NCBI GenBank assembly: GCA_028571685.1
Contig: CM053164.1
Location: 42,396,501-42,460,500, forward strand
Direction of reading: 5' to 3'
Origin: Heterohyrax brucei
Taxonomy: Eukaryota; Chordata; Mammalia; Hyracoidea; Procaviidae
DNA length: 64,000 nt
Shown here: positions 43,773-56,200 of the stretch, in pieces
Layout: each line of letters opens with the position of its first letter
Numbering within the stretch: the stretch's first letter is position 1
Notes under the pieces: generated by a model
Told to the model about the DNA's origin: nothing
The model's input: only the letters and a program-made list of their open reading frames with translations
The model's database searches: none
Made by a program: the position numbers and the translations under genes

Positions 43773-45967
43773 ATGTGGGTCTCTCTGTCTTCTGGGTTCT
43801 CTTTCCCCTGTGTCATTTTGGTCCTTGGTGATTATCCATTCACGTTAAGTTGGGACCATTTGCTGTATCCTCAGATGGCAGCTTGACAGCTTTTAAGGCC
43901 CCAGACACCATTCACCAATGTTTGGGAAATTGGTTCTTTTGGTGGCCTTCTGAAGCCATGGATGGTTTCTTAGTTATGTTTTCTCCAGAGTGTTTTGCTT
44001 TTTGGGCATCATGTGAGTCAACAGAGGCTGGGAGAGATGCTGTGAGGAGGGACTGCAGTTGTTAATCTAGGTGTTCTTAAAATGAGAGGTAAAAAGTATC
44101 TGACAACTTCCAAAGTCAGTCAGGGTTTCAGGTGTATAGATCCCTCTTCCCAGCTGGCAAAGTAAGCACCTCTATATCAAACCCCAGATGTTATAAACTA
44201 GCTCAAAATACAGAAAGGCTGCTGCCTTGCTGGGCTCCGCTGTCGGGCCCCAGCTGTAGGTGACACTGTAGAGTACAGTGCTCTCCTCCGGGCAGGCACT
44301 GCCTCCCAGCCTAGGAATTAGCTCCAGCTGAGGTTTCCCTATGGGTGTATCCACCTCCCAGTGCAACAAGATGGTGTCCCACACAAGCTCACCACCTGGC
44401 TGGGACCAAAAGAGAGGTCAAAAGTGCTCAGAGTCCACAGTCTCTATTGTCAGGCCCCAGCCATAGGTGACACTGTGTAAAATAATGCTTTTCGGCCAGA
44501 AAAGTGCTCTCCCTCAGGCAGGTGCTGCCTCGCAGTCTAGGAACTAAGTCCAGCTGGGGCCTCTGTATGGGTGCTACCGCCTCAGTCTTGGCTACTATAT
44601 GGCAGAGGCAGAAAGAGAGGCCAAAGGTGCCAAGATATACAGAGTCCAAAGCTGGGCTCTCAAAATATGGCAATTTTGCTTGCCAATCCCACCAGCAGTG
44701 TGTCTGATGCAGCTAGTCAAGTCCCAGCTCTGCCTGCCGGCTAAGACAGAGGAAAAAAAATTAAAATGGTGAGTTACCTTCAGTCCATACAAGCTCACGC
44801 TCACCAAGAGTGGGGTCAGTGGAAGAGAGGAGGTTTTGCATTTGGTGGTATGAGGCCAAATTAACAGCCCTATGCCACGTCCTAGAGCTCGCTAGGAGTC
44901 TAGAAGGCTCTGTTTAATTATCAGTTCAGGTAGTGGTTTCTAGAAGGATTTAGGGAGACGTGTGCTTAGTCCTCCATCTTGACTCTGCCTCTGTTGAAAC
45001 ATTTTAATTGATATTTTATCAATTCATTCTTGGAGCCTTGCATTTCGCCAGCGCTTTCAATGTAGCTTTGACTTCTTCCTTCAGTACCATCACCTCCTGA
45101 TCGTATACTACCTCTTGAAATGGTTGAACATTGAGCCATTCTTTCTTGTCTAATGACTGTGTGTATTTCTCCCATCTTCTTTTGATATTCCCTAAGTCAT
45201 TTAATATTTTCCTTGTTGAAGCCTTCACTGTTGGACTTGAGCTTTGAATTTTTCTTTAGTTCTTTTAGTTTGAGAAACGCAGAATGTGTTCTTCCCTTTT
45301 GGTTTTCTATTTTCAGCTCTTTGCACATGTCATTATAATACTTTACTTTGTCTTCTTGAGTTGTTCTTTGATACCTTCAGTTCTTTTACATCATCATTTC
45401 TTTCTTTTTCTTTAGCTATTCAGTGTTCAAGAGCAAGTTTCTGAATCTTTTCTGACATCCAATCTGGTATTTTCTTTCTTTCCTGTCTTTCTAATGACCT
45501 CTTACTTTCTTCATATATGATGTTTTTGACATCATTGCACAACTCATCTGGTCTTCTGTCTTCAGTGTTCAACACATCAAATCTATTCTTGTGATGGTCT
45601 CTAAACACAGGTGAGATATACTCAAGGTCATACTTTGGCTCCTGTGGACTTGTTTTAATTTTCTTCAGTTTCAATTTGACCTTGCATGTGAGCAATTGAT
45701 GCCATGTTCCACAGTCAGCACCCGGTCTTTTTCTGACTGATGATATAGAGCTTTTTCAGTGTCTTTTTCCAAAGATGTAGTTGATTTGATTCCTGTGTAT
45801 TCCATCTGCAAGGTCCACGTGTATAGTCGTTTATTTTGGTGTAAAAAGATATTTTCAGTGAAGAAGTTGTTGGTACTGCAAAATTTTATCATGTGATCTC
45901 TGGCATTATTTCTATCACCAAGGCTGTATTTCCCAACTACTAATCCCTTCTTTTTGTTTCCATCATT

Positions 45968-46083
45968 GTCTATGACCATATCACCACTAATGTGCCTGAT
46001 CTCATAAACTAAGCAGGGTCAGTTTTAGTGAGTACTTGGAGGGGTGACTGCCTGGGAATACTGGGTGATGTAAACAGGGCTTT
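45968..46083 (+). pseudogene. 5S rRNA pseudogene
   Basis: The run gtctatgaccatatcacc at 45968 and aaactaagcagggtc, gagtacttggag, gactgcctgggaatactgggtg downstream match 5S rRNA from its first base to its 3' end. About ten bases are deleted between two gatctc-like repeats, and scattered substitutions hit the internal promoter region. Four extra bases lie near the end. It starts right at the truncated end of the minus-strand RTE. No T-run terminator of an active gene is obvious. Confidence 0.88.
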
Positions 46084-46201
46084 ATGTGGCAGAAAATGAA
46101 AGAGGAGACAGAGGGATAAGGGCACAACTGCATCAGGTAAACACTAGGAAGAAAATGAGATCCAAGGAGATGCGATCTCAGATTTCAAGATCTGTGAAAA
46201 C

Positions 46202-46364
46202 AGAAAACCAAGCTCATTGCCGTCAAGTTGATTCTGACTTGTGGTGATGTGACAGATGGAGCAGAATGGTCCTCATAGTGTTTCCAAGGAGCAGCTGGTG
46301 AATTTGAACTGTCAACCTTTTGGTTATCAGCCAGACTCTTAACCATTATACCACCAGGGCTCCT
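46202..46364 (-). mobile_element. AfroSINE, near full length
   Basis: The plus strand reads from the SINE 3' tail (aaaccaagctcattgccgtc) to the head (ccaccagggctcc). Flanks agatctgtga and aaatctgagt are a probable decayed TSD. Confidence 0.9.
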
Positions 46365-46512
46365 AAAATCTGAGTTTTAGTAAATGAGCACTTTGTAAGC
46401 CAAATTAGTACTAAGGCTAGAGATCTTGGGAGAAGAATAGGCCAAGATCAGGAAGAGCTCTTCTCTGTAAAATCCAGACCTTCCCCCCATCAAAGGACTC
46501 TCAAAAGCTAGA

Positions 46513-46927
46513 TGTTAAGGATTGAATTGTGTCCCATCAAACCTGTGTTGCAAATACTAACATCTATGAGTGTGGTTATAATGCCATTTGGGAATGGGTT
46601 GTCTTTGCTACATTAATAAGGCAAGATCAGTGTAGGATATGTTTTAAATCAATCTCTTTTGAGATATTAAGAGATTAAACAAGCAAATTAGGAAGCTGAG
46701 GTGGGGGAAGACTGATATCAAGCTACTTAGAAATCATCAAGGAACTAGGAAACAGAAACTGAAAAGATGAGGACTTTCTCCCAGAGATGACAGAGAAAAC
46801 CTTGCCCTAGATATAGCACTCAGAATTCAGACTTCCACCTTCCTAAACAGCGAGAATATAATTTTCTGTTAGCTAAAGTCATCCATTTGTGGTACTTCTG
46901 TTACAGCAGCGCTAGGTAACTAAGACA
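46513..46927 (+). mobile_element. MaLR LTR (solo)
   Basis: Starts tgttaaggattgaattgtg, ends ttctgttacagcag..aactaagaca. Flanks ctaga (46508-46512) and ttaga (46928-46932) match at four of five bases. About 415 bp, complete, no internal region. Confidence 0.85.
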
Positions 46928-47995
46928 TTAGATTGGCTTTGGATGCCCTGGACAGGCTCATGGGTTAGGTCTGGGACCTGAAGACTCCAGGTCCACTGGA
47001 AACAAATCAGACAGCCAACTTGTGGTGGGAACAGCGTGGTTCACCTGCCTGTTCCTTTCCTAGGGGAGAAGCAGCCAAGCCACAATTTCACCATTGCCAA
47101 CCCTGTCCTTAGCTGTGTACTTTCCATGCCTCAACCTACTTCATCCCTCCATCTTTCTGATGGGGATGCAGTGTGGCCCCTGCTTCCAGCCCCTCACTCT
47201 TGTACAGATCCTCCACACCTCTGAGATGTTGTAATGCCCCTGTCCACAGTCTTGTGGGCTGTCTGTAACAGGGTTTCAAGCAGGACCTTGGTGGCTCTTC
47301 CAACTTTCACCCAGGAGGATCCATTGAGGCCTTTGGGCTGAAAAGGTAAAGACATCAGAGTGGAATTAGGAGAGGAAGGAGGATGAAAAGACCACTGGTT
47401 AGTGACCACTGAGCATGAGCTGTGGTGCCCAGTGTGCTGCGAGGAGAATGCTGGGGTGAAGGCTTAGCTGAGAGAGGCAGAGGAAGGAAAGGGGCTACTT
47501 CCTGTCATTTCTGTGGGACATTCAGACTCTGTGAGAAAAAAATCACGGTGACTCTGTCTCCTGTTAACTACTGACAGTGTTTTCCAGACAGTGGATTTCT
47601 TTCAGAGAACTTTCTCCCGACTCTCTCTACTATCATTTTTTATGGGGATTTGTCAGTTCACATATCACATGTCACATGCTTTGAATACATAATGAAGCAA
47701 CTGCTGTAAACAGTACAGATATGTAGCATAATACACCAAACAGAAAAGAGATTCAAACAGAGACACTGATAAATGCAGTGACTGAGAAGGGGAGTCTAAA
47801 AACAGCTGCAGAAAGGAAAAAAGAGAGATGAGCACCTGAAGAAGAAAGATAGGGAGTCAGTGTATAACACGAGATTCCTGCTTTTCTAACTCACAAAAGG
47901 AAGATCAAGGAGAATGCCATGCATATGCCCATTCTTGGCAGGGATTTCGCTAAGGCCCTTGGCCAAGGTAAGAGTACATGCTGCTAGTGAGTTAT
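46928..47995. other. Unassigned DNA
   Basis: No gene, RNA or named repeat seen. Short frames on both strands overlap and lack domain features. Confidence 0.5.
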
Positions 47996-48190
47996 ACTGT
48001 TGTTGTGTGCTATCAGGTTCGTTTTGAGTAGTATTACTTGGTAGGACAAAGAGAATTGTCCCATAGGATTCCCTAGGCTGAAACCCTTTAAGGGTTCTTC
48101 TCTTAAGGGAGAAGATTTCCAGGTCTTTTCTCACAGCACTTGAGGTTGAACGTGCAGACCAAGCCAAGCTCTTAACCACTAGCAACCAAG
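47996..48190 (-). mobile_element. Diverged AfroSINE variant
   Basis: The plus strand starts with tgttgttgtgtgctatcagg (tail) and ends with ctcttaaccactagcaacca (head). An internal aggtcttttctcacagc block marks a longer AfroSINE subtype. Confidence 0.75.
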
Positions 48191-49349
48191 GATTATTATG
48201 GTAGTGAGACTCATCCACAGTTCAGAGGACAAAAAAGGAAATAGCATGTTGGAGGCTAAGAAAGTCCACCCAGTTATGGAGAAGATTAAAAATCAAAGAA
48301 TAATGAAACTACATCCTATGTTTTAAAGCCCATATATGAAATTTAGACATACTGTAAGACAACTAAGGCAATTCATTATTTCTATTCAATACTTTCTACA
48401 CACAGATGCAAAAAGCCCCTTTTAAAGATAAACTACCCTACAGCATTTGTTTATGGATTATTGATTCGAGATGCAGGTAGTTATGAAGATAAAGCATCTT
48501 ACGGTGAAAAACTACGTGAGAAAACAATTTGATTTACAAGATTTTAGCTGACACAGTGCTTCAGAATTTCCACAAGATATAACAGAATCTAAAATCAAGG
48601 CCCTAAGGAAGAGGTGAGCAACCTCAATGTGCTGGGGGTGGGAAAAAGGGGGAAAAGGAGGAGGGAGAACCTACCCAACAGCAGGATTGAGCACAAAAGC
48701 TGTTTTTCTTGCAACTTCATCTTTCGCTCTGCTACTTGGTGGAATATTGAACTCCAGTCTTCAATGGGGTCATTTCTGAGGCTCAGAAAGAGACAGGAGT
48801 GAGGGAACGTCTCTGAGGATCTTAATAAAACAGGAGCTCACCTGAGAGTTAGGATCAAAAACCACACTGGTGTTGGGATTTGAGGTCAATAACTTTCTGG
48901 GGCTCACAGGGGAACTTGAACCACAAGGACAGAGGTTTAACAAAACATTCAGCATATTAGGCCCTGAACACAGCCAAGTACTCACACACACAACCCAGCC
49001 TGAGACCAGTAGCAGGTCCTGGCACACGTCCCACTGTCAGGGCTACATTAGACACACCCTCTGCAGGTCCCTGGGGGATTTTGTCATTTGAATGCCCAAA
49101 TTGCCAAGTTATTTTCAGTCTTGGGCTCTGTCAGAAGGCCTTGCCATTCCTGGATGTATTCTGGTATCTCCCCAAACAGTGAACCCCTCGCTAATTCAGG
49201 GAGGTTACAGTTCCTTATGAGGGAACGAAATTGCATGGTATGAACTGTAGCACCTAACAGCTGGCAAACTGCCTTGAGTGAACTAATAAGGAGCAAAACA
49301 CTGTATTCATGAGACAAGAAAGCTACAGGCTTCTTATCTGCTTAGGTTT
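48191..49349. other. Unassigned DNA
   Basis: A purine-rich stretch (gggggaaaaggaggaggg, near 48650) is the only compositional feature. No supported gene. Confidence 0.5.
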
Positions 49350-49741
49350 TGTCATGGATTGAACTGTGTCCCAAATATGTATTGAGTCCTGGCTCCTGTT
49401 ACCTGCAGATGTGATCCTGTTTGGAGTTTTCCTGTTAAATTAATGTGGTCCTGTCAGAGTGGGTGTGCCCTAAACCTAATCTCTTCTGAGTTATAAAAAG
49501 AGCAGAATAGACACAGAAACACTGGGGGAAGCAGAGACTGTGTGAGGACCTGTCTATAAGCAAAGAAAGACAAAAAATTGCTGGCACTCACCCCCAACTA
49601 GGAGAGAGCCCACAGGAAGAACTGACACAGCTAAGACCCTCTTTTGGACGTTTTAGCTTCCAGAACTGTGAAAAAATGCCTGTCCTCTAAAGCCACCCAC
49701 TTGTGCTATTTCTGTTACAGCAGCATTAGGTAACTGAGACA
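49350..49741 (+). mobile_element. MaLR LTR (solo, older subtype)
   Basis: Starts tgtcatggattgaactgtg, ends ttctgttacagcag..aactgagaca, about 392 bp. The flanks do not give a clear 5-bp duplication. The middle differs from the LTR at 46513. Confidence 0.8.
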
Positions 49742-49978
49742 GGCACAAGCCACTGAATCTCAAAGAAAGGATCTTCTGTAGTTCATCTGTAATAGCTTCT
49801 TAGAGGGTGAGTTGGAGACCAACCCCTGTGGCACTACCTCAGAGAGTTACCTGTATATGGCTTCCTTGACTTTCCCTGTCACTCCATCTCTGTAAAGGTC
49901 CTTGAACCTTCTTTTAAAAACTATTTTTTTTTTACCTCTATTACATGTAGGACAAACAAATTTCAAATACCTCATAGG

Positions 49979-50022
49979 TCACCATGAGTTGGATCTGACT
50001 CAGCGGCACTTGGCACTTGGCT
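49979..50022 (+). mobile_element. AfroSINE/RTE 3' tail remnant
   Basis: The run caccatgagttggatctgac..cagcggcacttgg matches only the last part of AfroSINE. The body is missing. Confidence 0.6.
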
Positions 50023-50131
50023 ATGTAAAGTGTTTCCCATGATTTGTCCTCAAGCTATTTCTGAAACTTTCTAGATACCTAGACCCATTATAAACAAAGA
50101 GGTGATAATGTCTATATACCATAGTTTAAAA

Positions 50132-50337
50132 CTCAGATTCCCAACCTTGACTAGGGATCAAAGCCACCTGGGGAGTTTTTTTATTTTTTATTTTTTAAAC
50201 TAACTTCTCATTTCTGGGTACCACCCACACCCTGAGATTCAAATTCAGTAGCTTTGGAAAGGAGTCCAAATCTGTATTTTTCAAAAGTATTTTTCCCAAG
50301 TGACTCTGAAGATCAGCCAAGTTTGGGAGCCACTGAT
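50132..50337. mobile_element. hAT-Charlie type MITE (MER20/MER5-like group)
   Basis: The arms ttcccaaccttgactaggg and tttgggagccactga are the inverted ends of a common ancient element, with the cacctggggagttttt and attcagtagctttgg blocks between. Confidence 0.65.
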
Positions 50338-50479
50338 TGAAGAACAGCTGGAAGGTCTCCACGCCTACATTGTTTAAAATTCCTCCTTTCTCTTAGTCAC
50401 AGCGCCTGAAATTAGCACACACTGCGGCAGATCCACTTTGGTGATGGATTCATCTATTAAATAGGTGGCATTTGATGGA

Positions 50480-50850
50480 CCCACAGACTGGAGGGTCCCC
50501 AGAAAACTCTCTGTTAGCCTAGACCTGAAACCATTCCCAAAGCCAAATCTTCAGACAAAGACTGGACTGGAGTATAAGACATAAAATGATACTGGCAAAG
50601 TGTGTGCTTCTTGGTTTAAGTAGATACATGACACTAACTGGGCAGCTCCTGTCCAGAGGTGAGACGAGTAGGAAAAGAAGACAGCAGCTGGCTGAGTGGA
50701 CACTGGAAATACAGATTAGAAGTCTGTCATGTGCAGTTATAGTGTGGGGAGAGCACCTGGAGCTGCATAGTAATGTGCATGTAAGTTCTTGTATGACAAA
50801 TTGAATTGTAAACTTCGACTTAAAGCTCAATAAAATATTTTAAAAAAATC
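50480..50850 (+). mobile_element. LINE-1 3'UTR fragment
   Basis: Matches the 3'UTR of the plus-strand L1 at 38035-38420, ending with attgtaaacttcgacttaa and an A-rich tail. It is strongly 5'-truncated. Confidence 0.75.
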
Positions 50851-51998
50851 AGGTTTCACAGTATCTCAGACTCTTCTACACCTTTGTATGAATTATACTA
50901 CAAACCTAGAATGTGGAGGTTAAAAAAAAAGTAGCTCAGGAGGTGGAGCCAAGATGGCAGACCACACACACATCTCCTCAGTTCCCTCTGAGAACTAAAG
51001 CCTGGAAAGGAGCATCATGGACATCTGGGGAGCACTAGGATCTGGCATAGCATTGTCAGATTGGACTAGGCACCGGTAACCAGGTAACTACCTCTTGCAG
51101 CCACACTCTGAGTCTTGTTTCTGCTGACTCACTATTTGGGACGACTGCACGTACTGATACCTTCTTTGTTATCCAGGAGGCCAGGACTGGGCATGTGCGA
51201 GCAAATATGCTGAACTTCAATACTTAAGTAAACAGCATGTAGCACAGCAGAGACACTATGCTTCAGATAGCCACATTTTAAGAGCCCAGCTGCTGACTGA
51301 AGGCACCACTGCTCTCTTTTCTGAGCTGCACCATAGATTCTGGTGTTTCACATCAGGAAGGGCAGCTCCTCTGAGAAGCCATCTCGGTCAGCTGGAAGAC
51401 AGAGTCACCCAAATAGAGGTCTCATCAGGGGCTAATTCTCATGTGGAGCAGCAGCTCCTCTCAGGAAAGTGCTTCTCCAGGAGAAAAGCAGTGATTAGGA
51501 AGGTAGTACCTAGAGTTACAGGTGGGGCCTGGCAGAAGATGGCAGCAAGGCCATAACTGCTCCCTACTTTGAACCACATCATAGCACCTGGGGACAGCTG
51601 ATGAGGTGCTTCCGTTGTCAGCCAGAAGGCAGGGCCTGGCACTCCTGAGGGCTTGACTGATTTTGGCAGCTGTTGGACAACTCCTTGCTTAGCAGTGAAG
51701 TACCTTTTTAAACTAAGACCACCTGGAGAACTGACTGCTGAGCACCCTGGCAGCATCCCTTCCACCATTAACATCATAGTGTGGGCTGATGGCCCCCCAG
51801 TGAGTCTACCAGCCAGGGGGCAGAGTTTGCCACCTCAGAGAGTCTACCTGGGGCCAGTCACTAGAGTACACAGAGGCAGCAGATGACCAGTTCACCTGTT
51901 AGAACTGTGCCTCAGCTCCTGCTGAGGTAATATCAGACAAAATAAACAGCTTCTAGATGGCATGAAGGCAACAATCAATTTAAAGAAACAGTCCACCA

Positions 51999-52832
51999 TG
52001 GCTCCAGAAAACTGTCAAAATAAAGAATCAAAAAACTCCCCAGATGAAGAAGCCTTTCTGAAACTATCGGAGGTTGAGTACGAAAGAATTATGTATAGAG
52101 CCCTCCTACAGACTAAACAAAATGCAGCAGAACAAAATTAAAAATTAAGCAAGCTATCTGAACTGATGGAACATCAGTGATTTGAAATCCATCAAATCAA
52201 TAATAAATTATGAAATCAGACAATTCAATTGAAAGCTGAAAGAGCAGAGCTGAGGAGTTGGAAGCCAGAGCTACTGAACTTGAGGACAGAGCAACTGATA
52301 CTAGCATTTATGAGGAGAAATCAGAGAAAAGAAATAAGAAAAATGAAGAAGCATTAAGAAACATGTGGGACTCTTTTAGAAGGAATAATCTATGAATAAT
52401 GGGAGTTCCTGAAGAGGGAGGGTAGCTAAAAATACAAAGAGTATTGTTGTAGAATTGTTGACAGAAAACATCTGTGAAGAAAGAAGAGAACAAGATGCAT
52501 ATGGAGCACCATAAAAACCAGAGCCCAAAAGGAAGACACTAAGATGTATTATAATCAAGCTTAATAAATTGGAACATAAAGAGAAGTTCTTAAGTGTAAT
52601 GAGAATTAAAGAAAGCTCATATTCAGAGGAGCCCTGTAGGCTTTCATCTGCTTCTCTGCAGAAAGTGTTGGCAAGAAGGCAGTGGGATGACATATTCAAA
52701 GTCCTGAAGGAGAAAAACTTCCAGCCAAGAATGATATATCCTGCAAAATTGTCACTCAAATATGACAGTGAAATTAAGATATTCACAAATAAACGGAAGC
52801 TTAAAGACTTTGTAAAAACCAAACCAAAATGA
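51999..52832 (+). pseudogene. LINE-1 ORF1, broken
   Basis: The start codon at 51999 sits in ccaccatgg, and the frame opens MAPENCQNKE. A stop interrupts after about 46 codons. A coiled-coil-type region follows (52140-52560). The C-terminal RNA-binding part is open at 52569-52832 (QPRMIYPAKLSLKYD). Total length fits an ORF1p of about 280-300 residues. Confidence 0.8.
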
Positions 52833-53298
52833 CAAGAAGCTCCTTGCTTAGAAAAAGAAAAACATTAAGTTTATACTTAAGGAGGCTATGCAGGACATGG
52901 CATCCAGCATCCTACTCAGGGAAGTCACAAAGCTCAATCAAAGCCACAGTATTAAAACAAGGGAACCAGTGACCATATCACAAAAACTATGACAGCATCA
53001 CTCTAAAAAGAGAGATATACTACAGTAGTTACAGACCTTTCAGAAGGACAGGAAGTTGAAAAGATATGCAGAAATTAAAATTGTATTTAAACTTAGAATA
53101 TTAAGGGAAATCATAGCAGTATCCACAAAGCACAACAACAATGCAGCACATCAAAACAAAAAACAAAATATGGGAGTCTCAGCAAACACAAAACCAACAC
53201 TGAAAAAGATGAAAGTCAACACATAAAGAAGAATGACCTGGAATAGAATATCAAGAGCAACAGAGAAAACAGCAACACCACAAAAATGAATGCATCAA

Positions 53299-56200
53299 AA
53301 TGACAACACTAAACACATACCTATCAATAATTACACTCGATGTAAACAGACTGAATGCTCCAATAAAGAGACAGCAAGTGACATCCTGGATCACAATATG
53401 ACTATATGTTACTTACAAGAAACACAACTTAGACTCAAAGATATGAACAAACTGAAAATTAAAGGATGGAAAAATACATAGCAGGCCAGCAATATATAAA
53501 GAAGAACAGGAGTGGCAATACTAATCTCGGATAAAATAGACTTTAATGTAAGATAAACAATCGTGGACAAGGATGGTCACTATTGCTTAAAGGGTCAATA
53601 CATAACCAGAACATAACAATACTGAATATTTATGCATCCAATACCAGAGCACTTAAATACTGACAACACTGAAAAATGAGATAGAGCACTCCACAGTAAT
53701 AGCTGGAGACTTCAACACTCCACTTTCATTAATGGACAGTTATCCAGAAAAAAACTTCAGTAAAGATACAGAAGATCTTATCAAGACAATTAACCAACCA
53801 GACCTCACTGACATATACAGAGATTTTTCCCCATCAACAAATTAGTACACATTCTTCTCTGATGCACCTGGAACATTTTCCAGAATAGACATGTCTTAGG
53901 ACATAAAGCAAGTCTCAGCAAAATCCAAACCGTTGAATTACTGCAAAGCATTTTCTCAGACTATGAAACCACAAAAGTTGAAATCAATAGCAGAAAAAAC
54001 ACAGGTGGAAATTTGCTCTCACAAAAACTGAACACCTTGCTCAAAAAGCCATGAGTTCTAGAAGAAATCAAGGAAGAAATAATGAAATTTATGGAATAAA
54101 ATGAGAATGAAAACACATCCTGTCAGAACCTATGGGATATAGCAAAAGCAGAGCTCAGAGGTCATTTTATCTCTATAAAAGCACACATCTGGAAGGAAGG
54201 AAGGACCCAAAGCAAAGAATTAACCCTACATTTTGAAAAGGTAGAAAGAGAGCTGCAGAGGAATCCCTCAGACACCAGAAGAAAACAGATAATAAAAATG
54301 AGAGTAGAACTAAATGAATTAGAGAATAGAATAACTGAAAAACTTAACAAAACCAAAAGCTGGTTCACTGAAAAGATCAACAAAATTGATAAACCATTGT
54401 CTAAAACTTACAAAAGAAAAATGAGAGGAAACAAATAACTCAAAGAAGAAAGGAGATGGGAGCTGTCACAACAGACTCAGCTGAATTCAAAAGTATCATA
54501 GCAGAATACTACAAAAGACTGTACTTTAACAGATTTGAAAACCTAGAGGAAATCGACAAATTTCTAGATTCATATCGCCTACCAAAAGAAGTAGAACAAC
54601 TTAATAAATCCATCACAAAAGAAGACATTGAAAAAGTAATTGAAAAAAACTACCAACCAAAAAAAGTCCTGGCCCAGACAGCTTCACTGGAGAATTCTAC
54701 CAAACTTTTAGAGAGGAGTTAATTCCAATACTACTGAGACTATTTCACTGCATAGAAAAGGGTGAATTACTCCCAAATTCATTCTTGAAGCCAGCATAAC
54801 TCTGACATCAAAACCAGGGAAAGATCCCACAAAAAAAGAAAATTACAGACCATGAACCTAGATGAAAAAGTCCTCAACAAAATCTTAGCCAATACAGTTC
54901 AACAACATATCCAAAAAAAAAAAATCTTCTTGACCAACTTGGATTCATATCAGGGATGCAAGGCTGATTCAAGATCAGAAAAACTATTAATGTGATCTAA
55001 CGCATAAATAGCATAGAGGTTAAGAATCATCTACTTTTCTCAATTGATGCAGAAAAGGCATTCAACAAAGTCCAACACCCACTCATGTTAAAAACTCTCA
55101 GCAAAATAGGAATACAAGGGAAATTCCTCAATGCAATTAGGGGCATCTGTGCAAAGGCAACTGCCTACATCATCCTGAATAAAGAGAGACTGAAAGAATT
55201 CCCCCTGAGAACCGGTAATAGACAAAGATGCCCACTCTCACCACTTCTATTCAGCATTGTACTAGAGGTTCTAGCCAGAGCAATTAGACAAGATGAAGAA
55301 ATAAAAAGGACACCTGAGTTGGCAAAGAAGAAGTAAAAATCTCCCTGTTTGCAGATGATGTTGGACCCAACTTGACGTCAGTGGGTTGATTGCATATGCA
55401 GAGAATCCCAAGGAATCCATAAGTAAACTACGGGAACTTAATAAAACAGTTCAGCAGAGTGTTAGCATATAAGATAAAAATAAGTAAATCTGCAGGACTC
55501 CTTTATACCAACAAAGAGATCATCAAGGAAGAAATCAACAAATCGGTATCACTTACTATAGCCCCCAAGAAGATAAAATATCTAGGAATAAATCTAACTA
55601 GAGAAATAAGAGACTTACACAGAGAGAACTACAAGACCTTACTTCAAAAAACCAAGAGACATTTACATAAATGGAGAAACCACTCTGCTCATGGATAGAA
55701 AGACATAGTGTTGTGAAAATGTCTATTTTAACTAAAGCCATCTACATATACAATGCAATCCCAATACAAATTCCAGTGACATTTTTTAATGACATGAACT
55801 TTGTTCGGAAAGGGAAGAAATCTCAGATAAGCAAAGCACTACTGAAGAAGAGAAACACAGTGGGAGGCCTCACACCACCCAGCCTTAGAAACTATTACAT
55901 AACCACAGTAGTCAAGACAGGCTGGTATTGGTACAAAAAGGAGACTTACAGACCAATGGAAGAGGGTTGAAATCCCAGAGATGCCACCATCCTCTTATGA
56001 ACAGTTGATATTCAACAAGGGCCCTAAGATTGTAAATTGGAGTAAAAAGAGTCTCTTTAATAAATGGATCATGCAAGAAAAAAATAGGGTCAACAATGGA
56101 AGTTCTAATACATAACTTAGACAGACTTCAAAATCTGACAAAGCACAATCAACAGAAGAGAAAATAGATAAACGGGAACTGCTAAGAATCAAACACTTTC

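Larger units (their letters stand above)
42050..44991 (-). mobile_element. LINE-1 derivative lacking both ORFs, in the RTE
   Basis: Flanked by tgttgaaacat at 42038-42048 and 44992-45002. It contains 3'UTR (42474-43018 and 43773-43921), then joins at about 43921 to sequence matching the ORF1 start and 5'UTR (43922-44991). The remaining ORF1 start (minus strand, about 43972) keeps only about 40-50 nt of coding sequence. Most of ORF1 and all of ORF2 are absent. A class II LTR splits the 3'UTR and an extra 3'UTR copy lies at 42055-42473. The 5'UTR carries monomer-like repeats near 44300 and 44530. Confidence 0.75.
40028..45967 (-). mobile_element. Minus-strand RTE/BovB-type LINE, 5'-truncated, with two inserts
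   Basis: The 3' tail starts at 40028 (tgttgttgtggctaggtgct on the plus strand). RTE sequence runs to 40451, 40999-42048 and 44992-45967. Minus-strand coding remnants include KTFNCVDHSKL at 41596-41832 (RT) and the region PDELCNDVKNIIYEESKRS at 45420-45695. The inserts are a mariner derivative (40452-40998) and an L1 (42050-44991) flanked by tgttgaaacat on both sides. The 5' part beyond the endonuclease is missing. Many stops; inactive. Confidence 0.85.

Noticed and set aside
45968-46083. Functional 5S rRNA gene
   Set aside because: A 10-nt internal deletion and substitutions in conserved positions make it a pseudogene.
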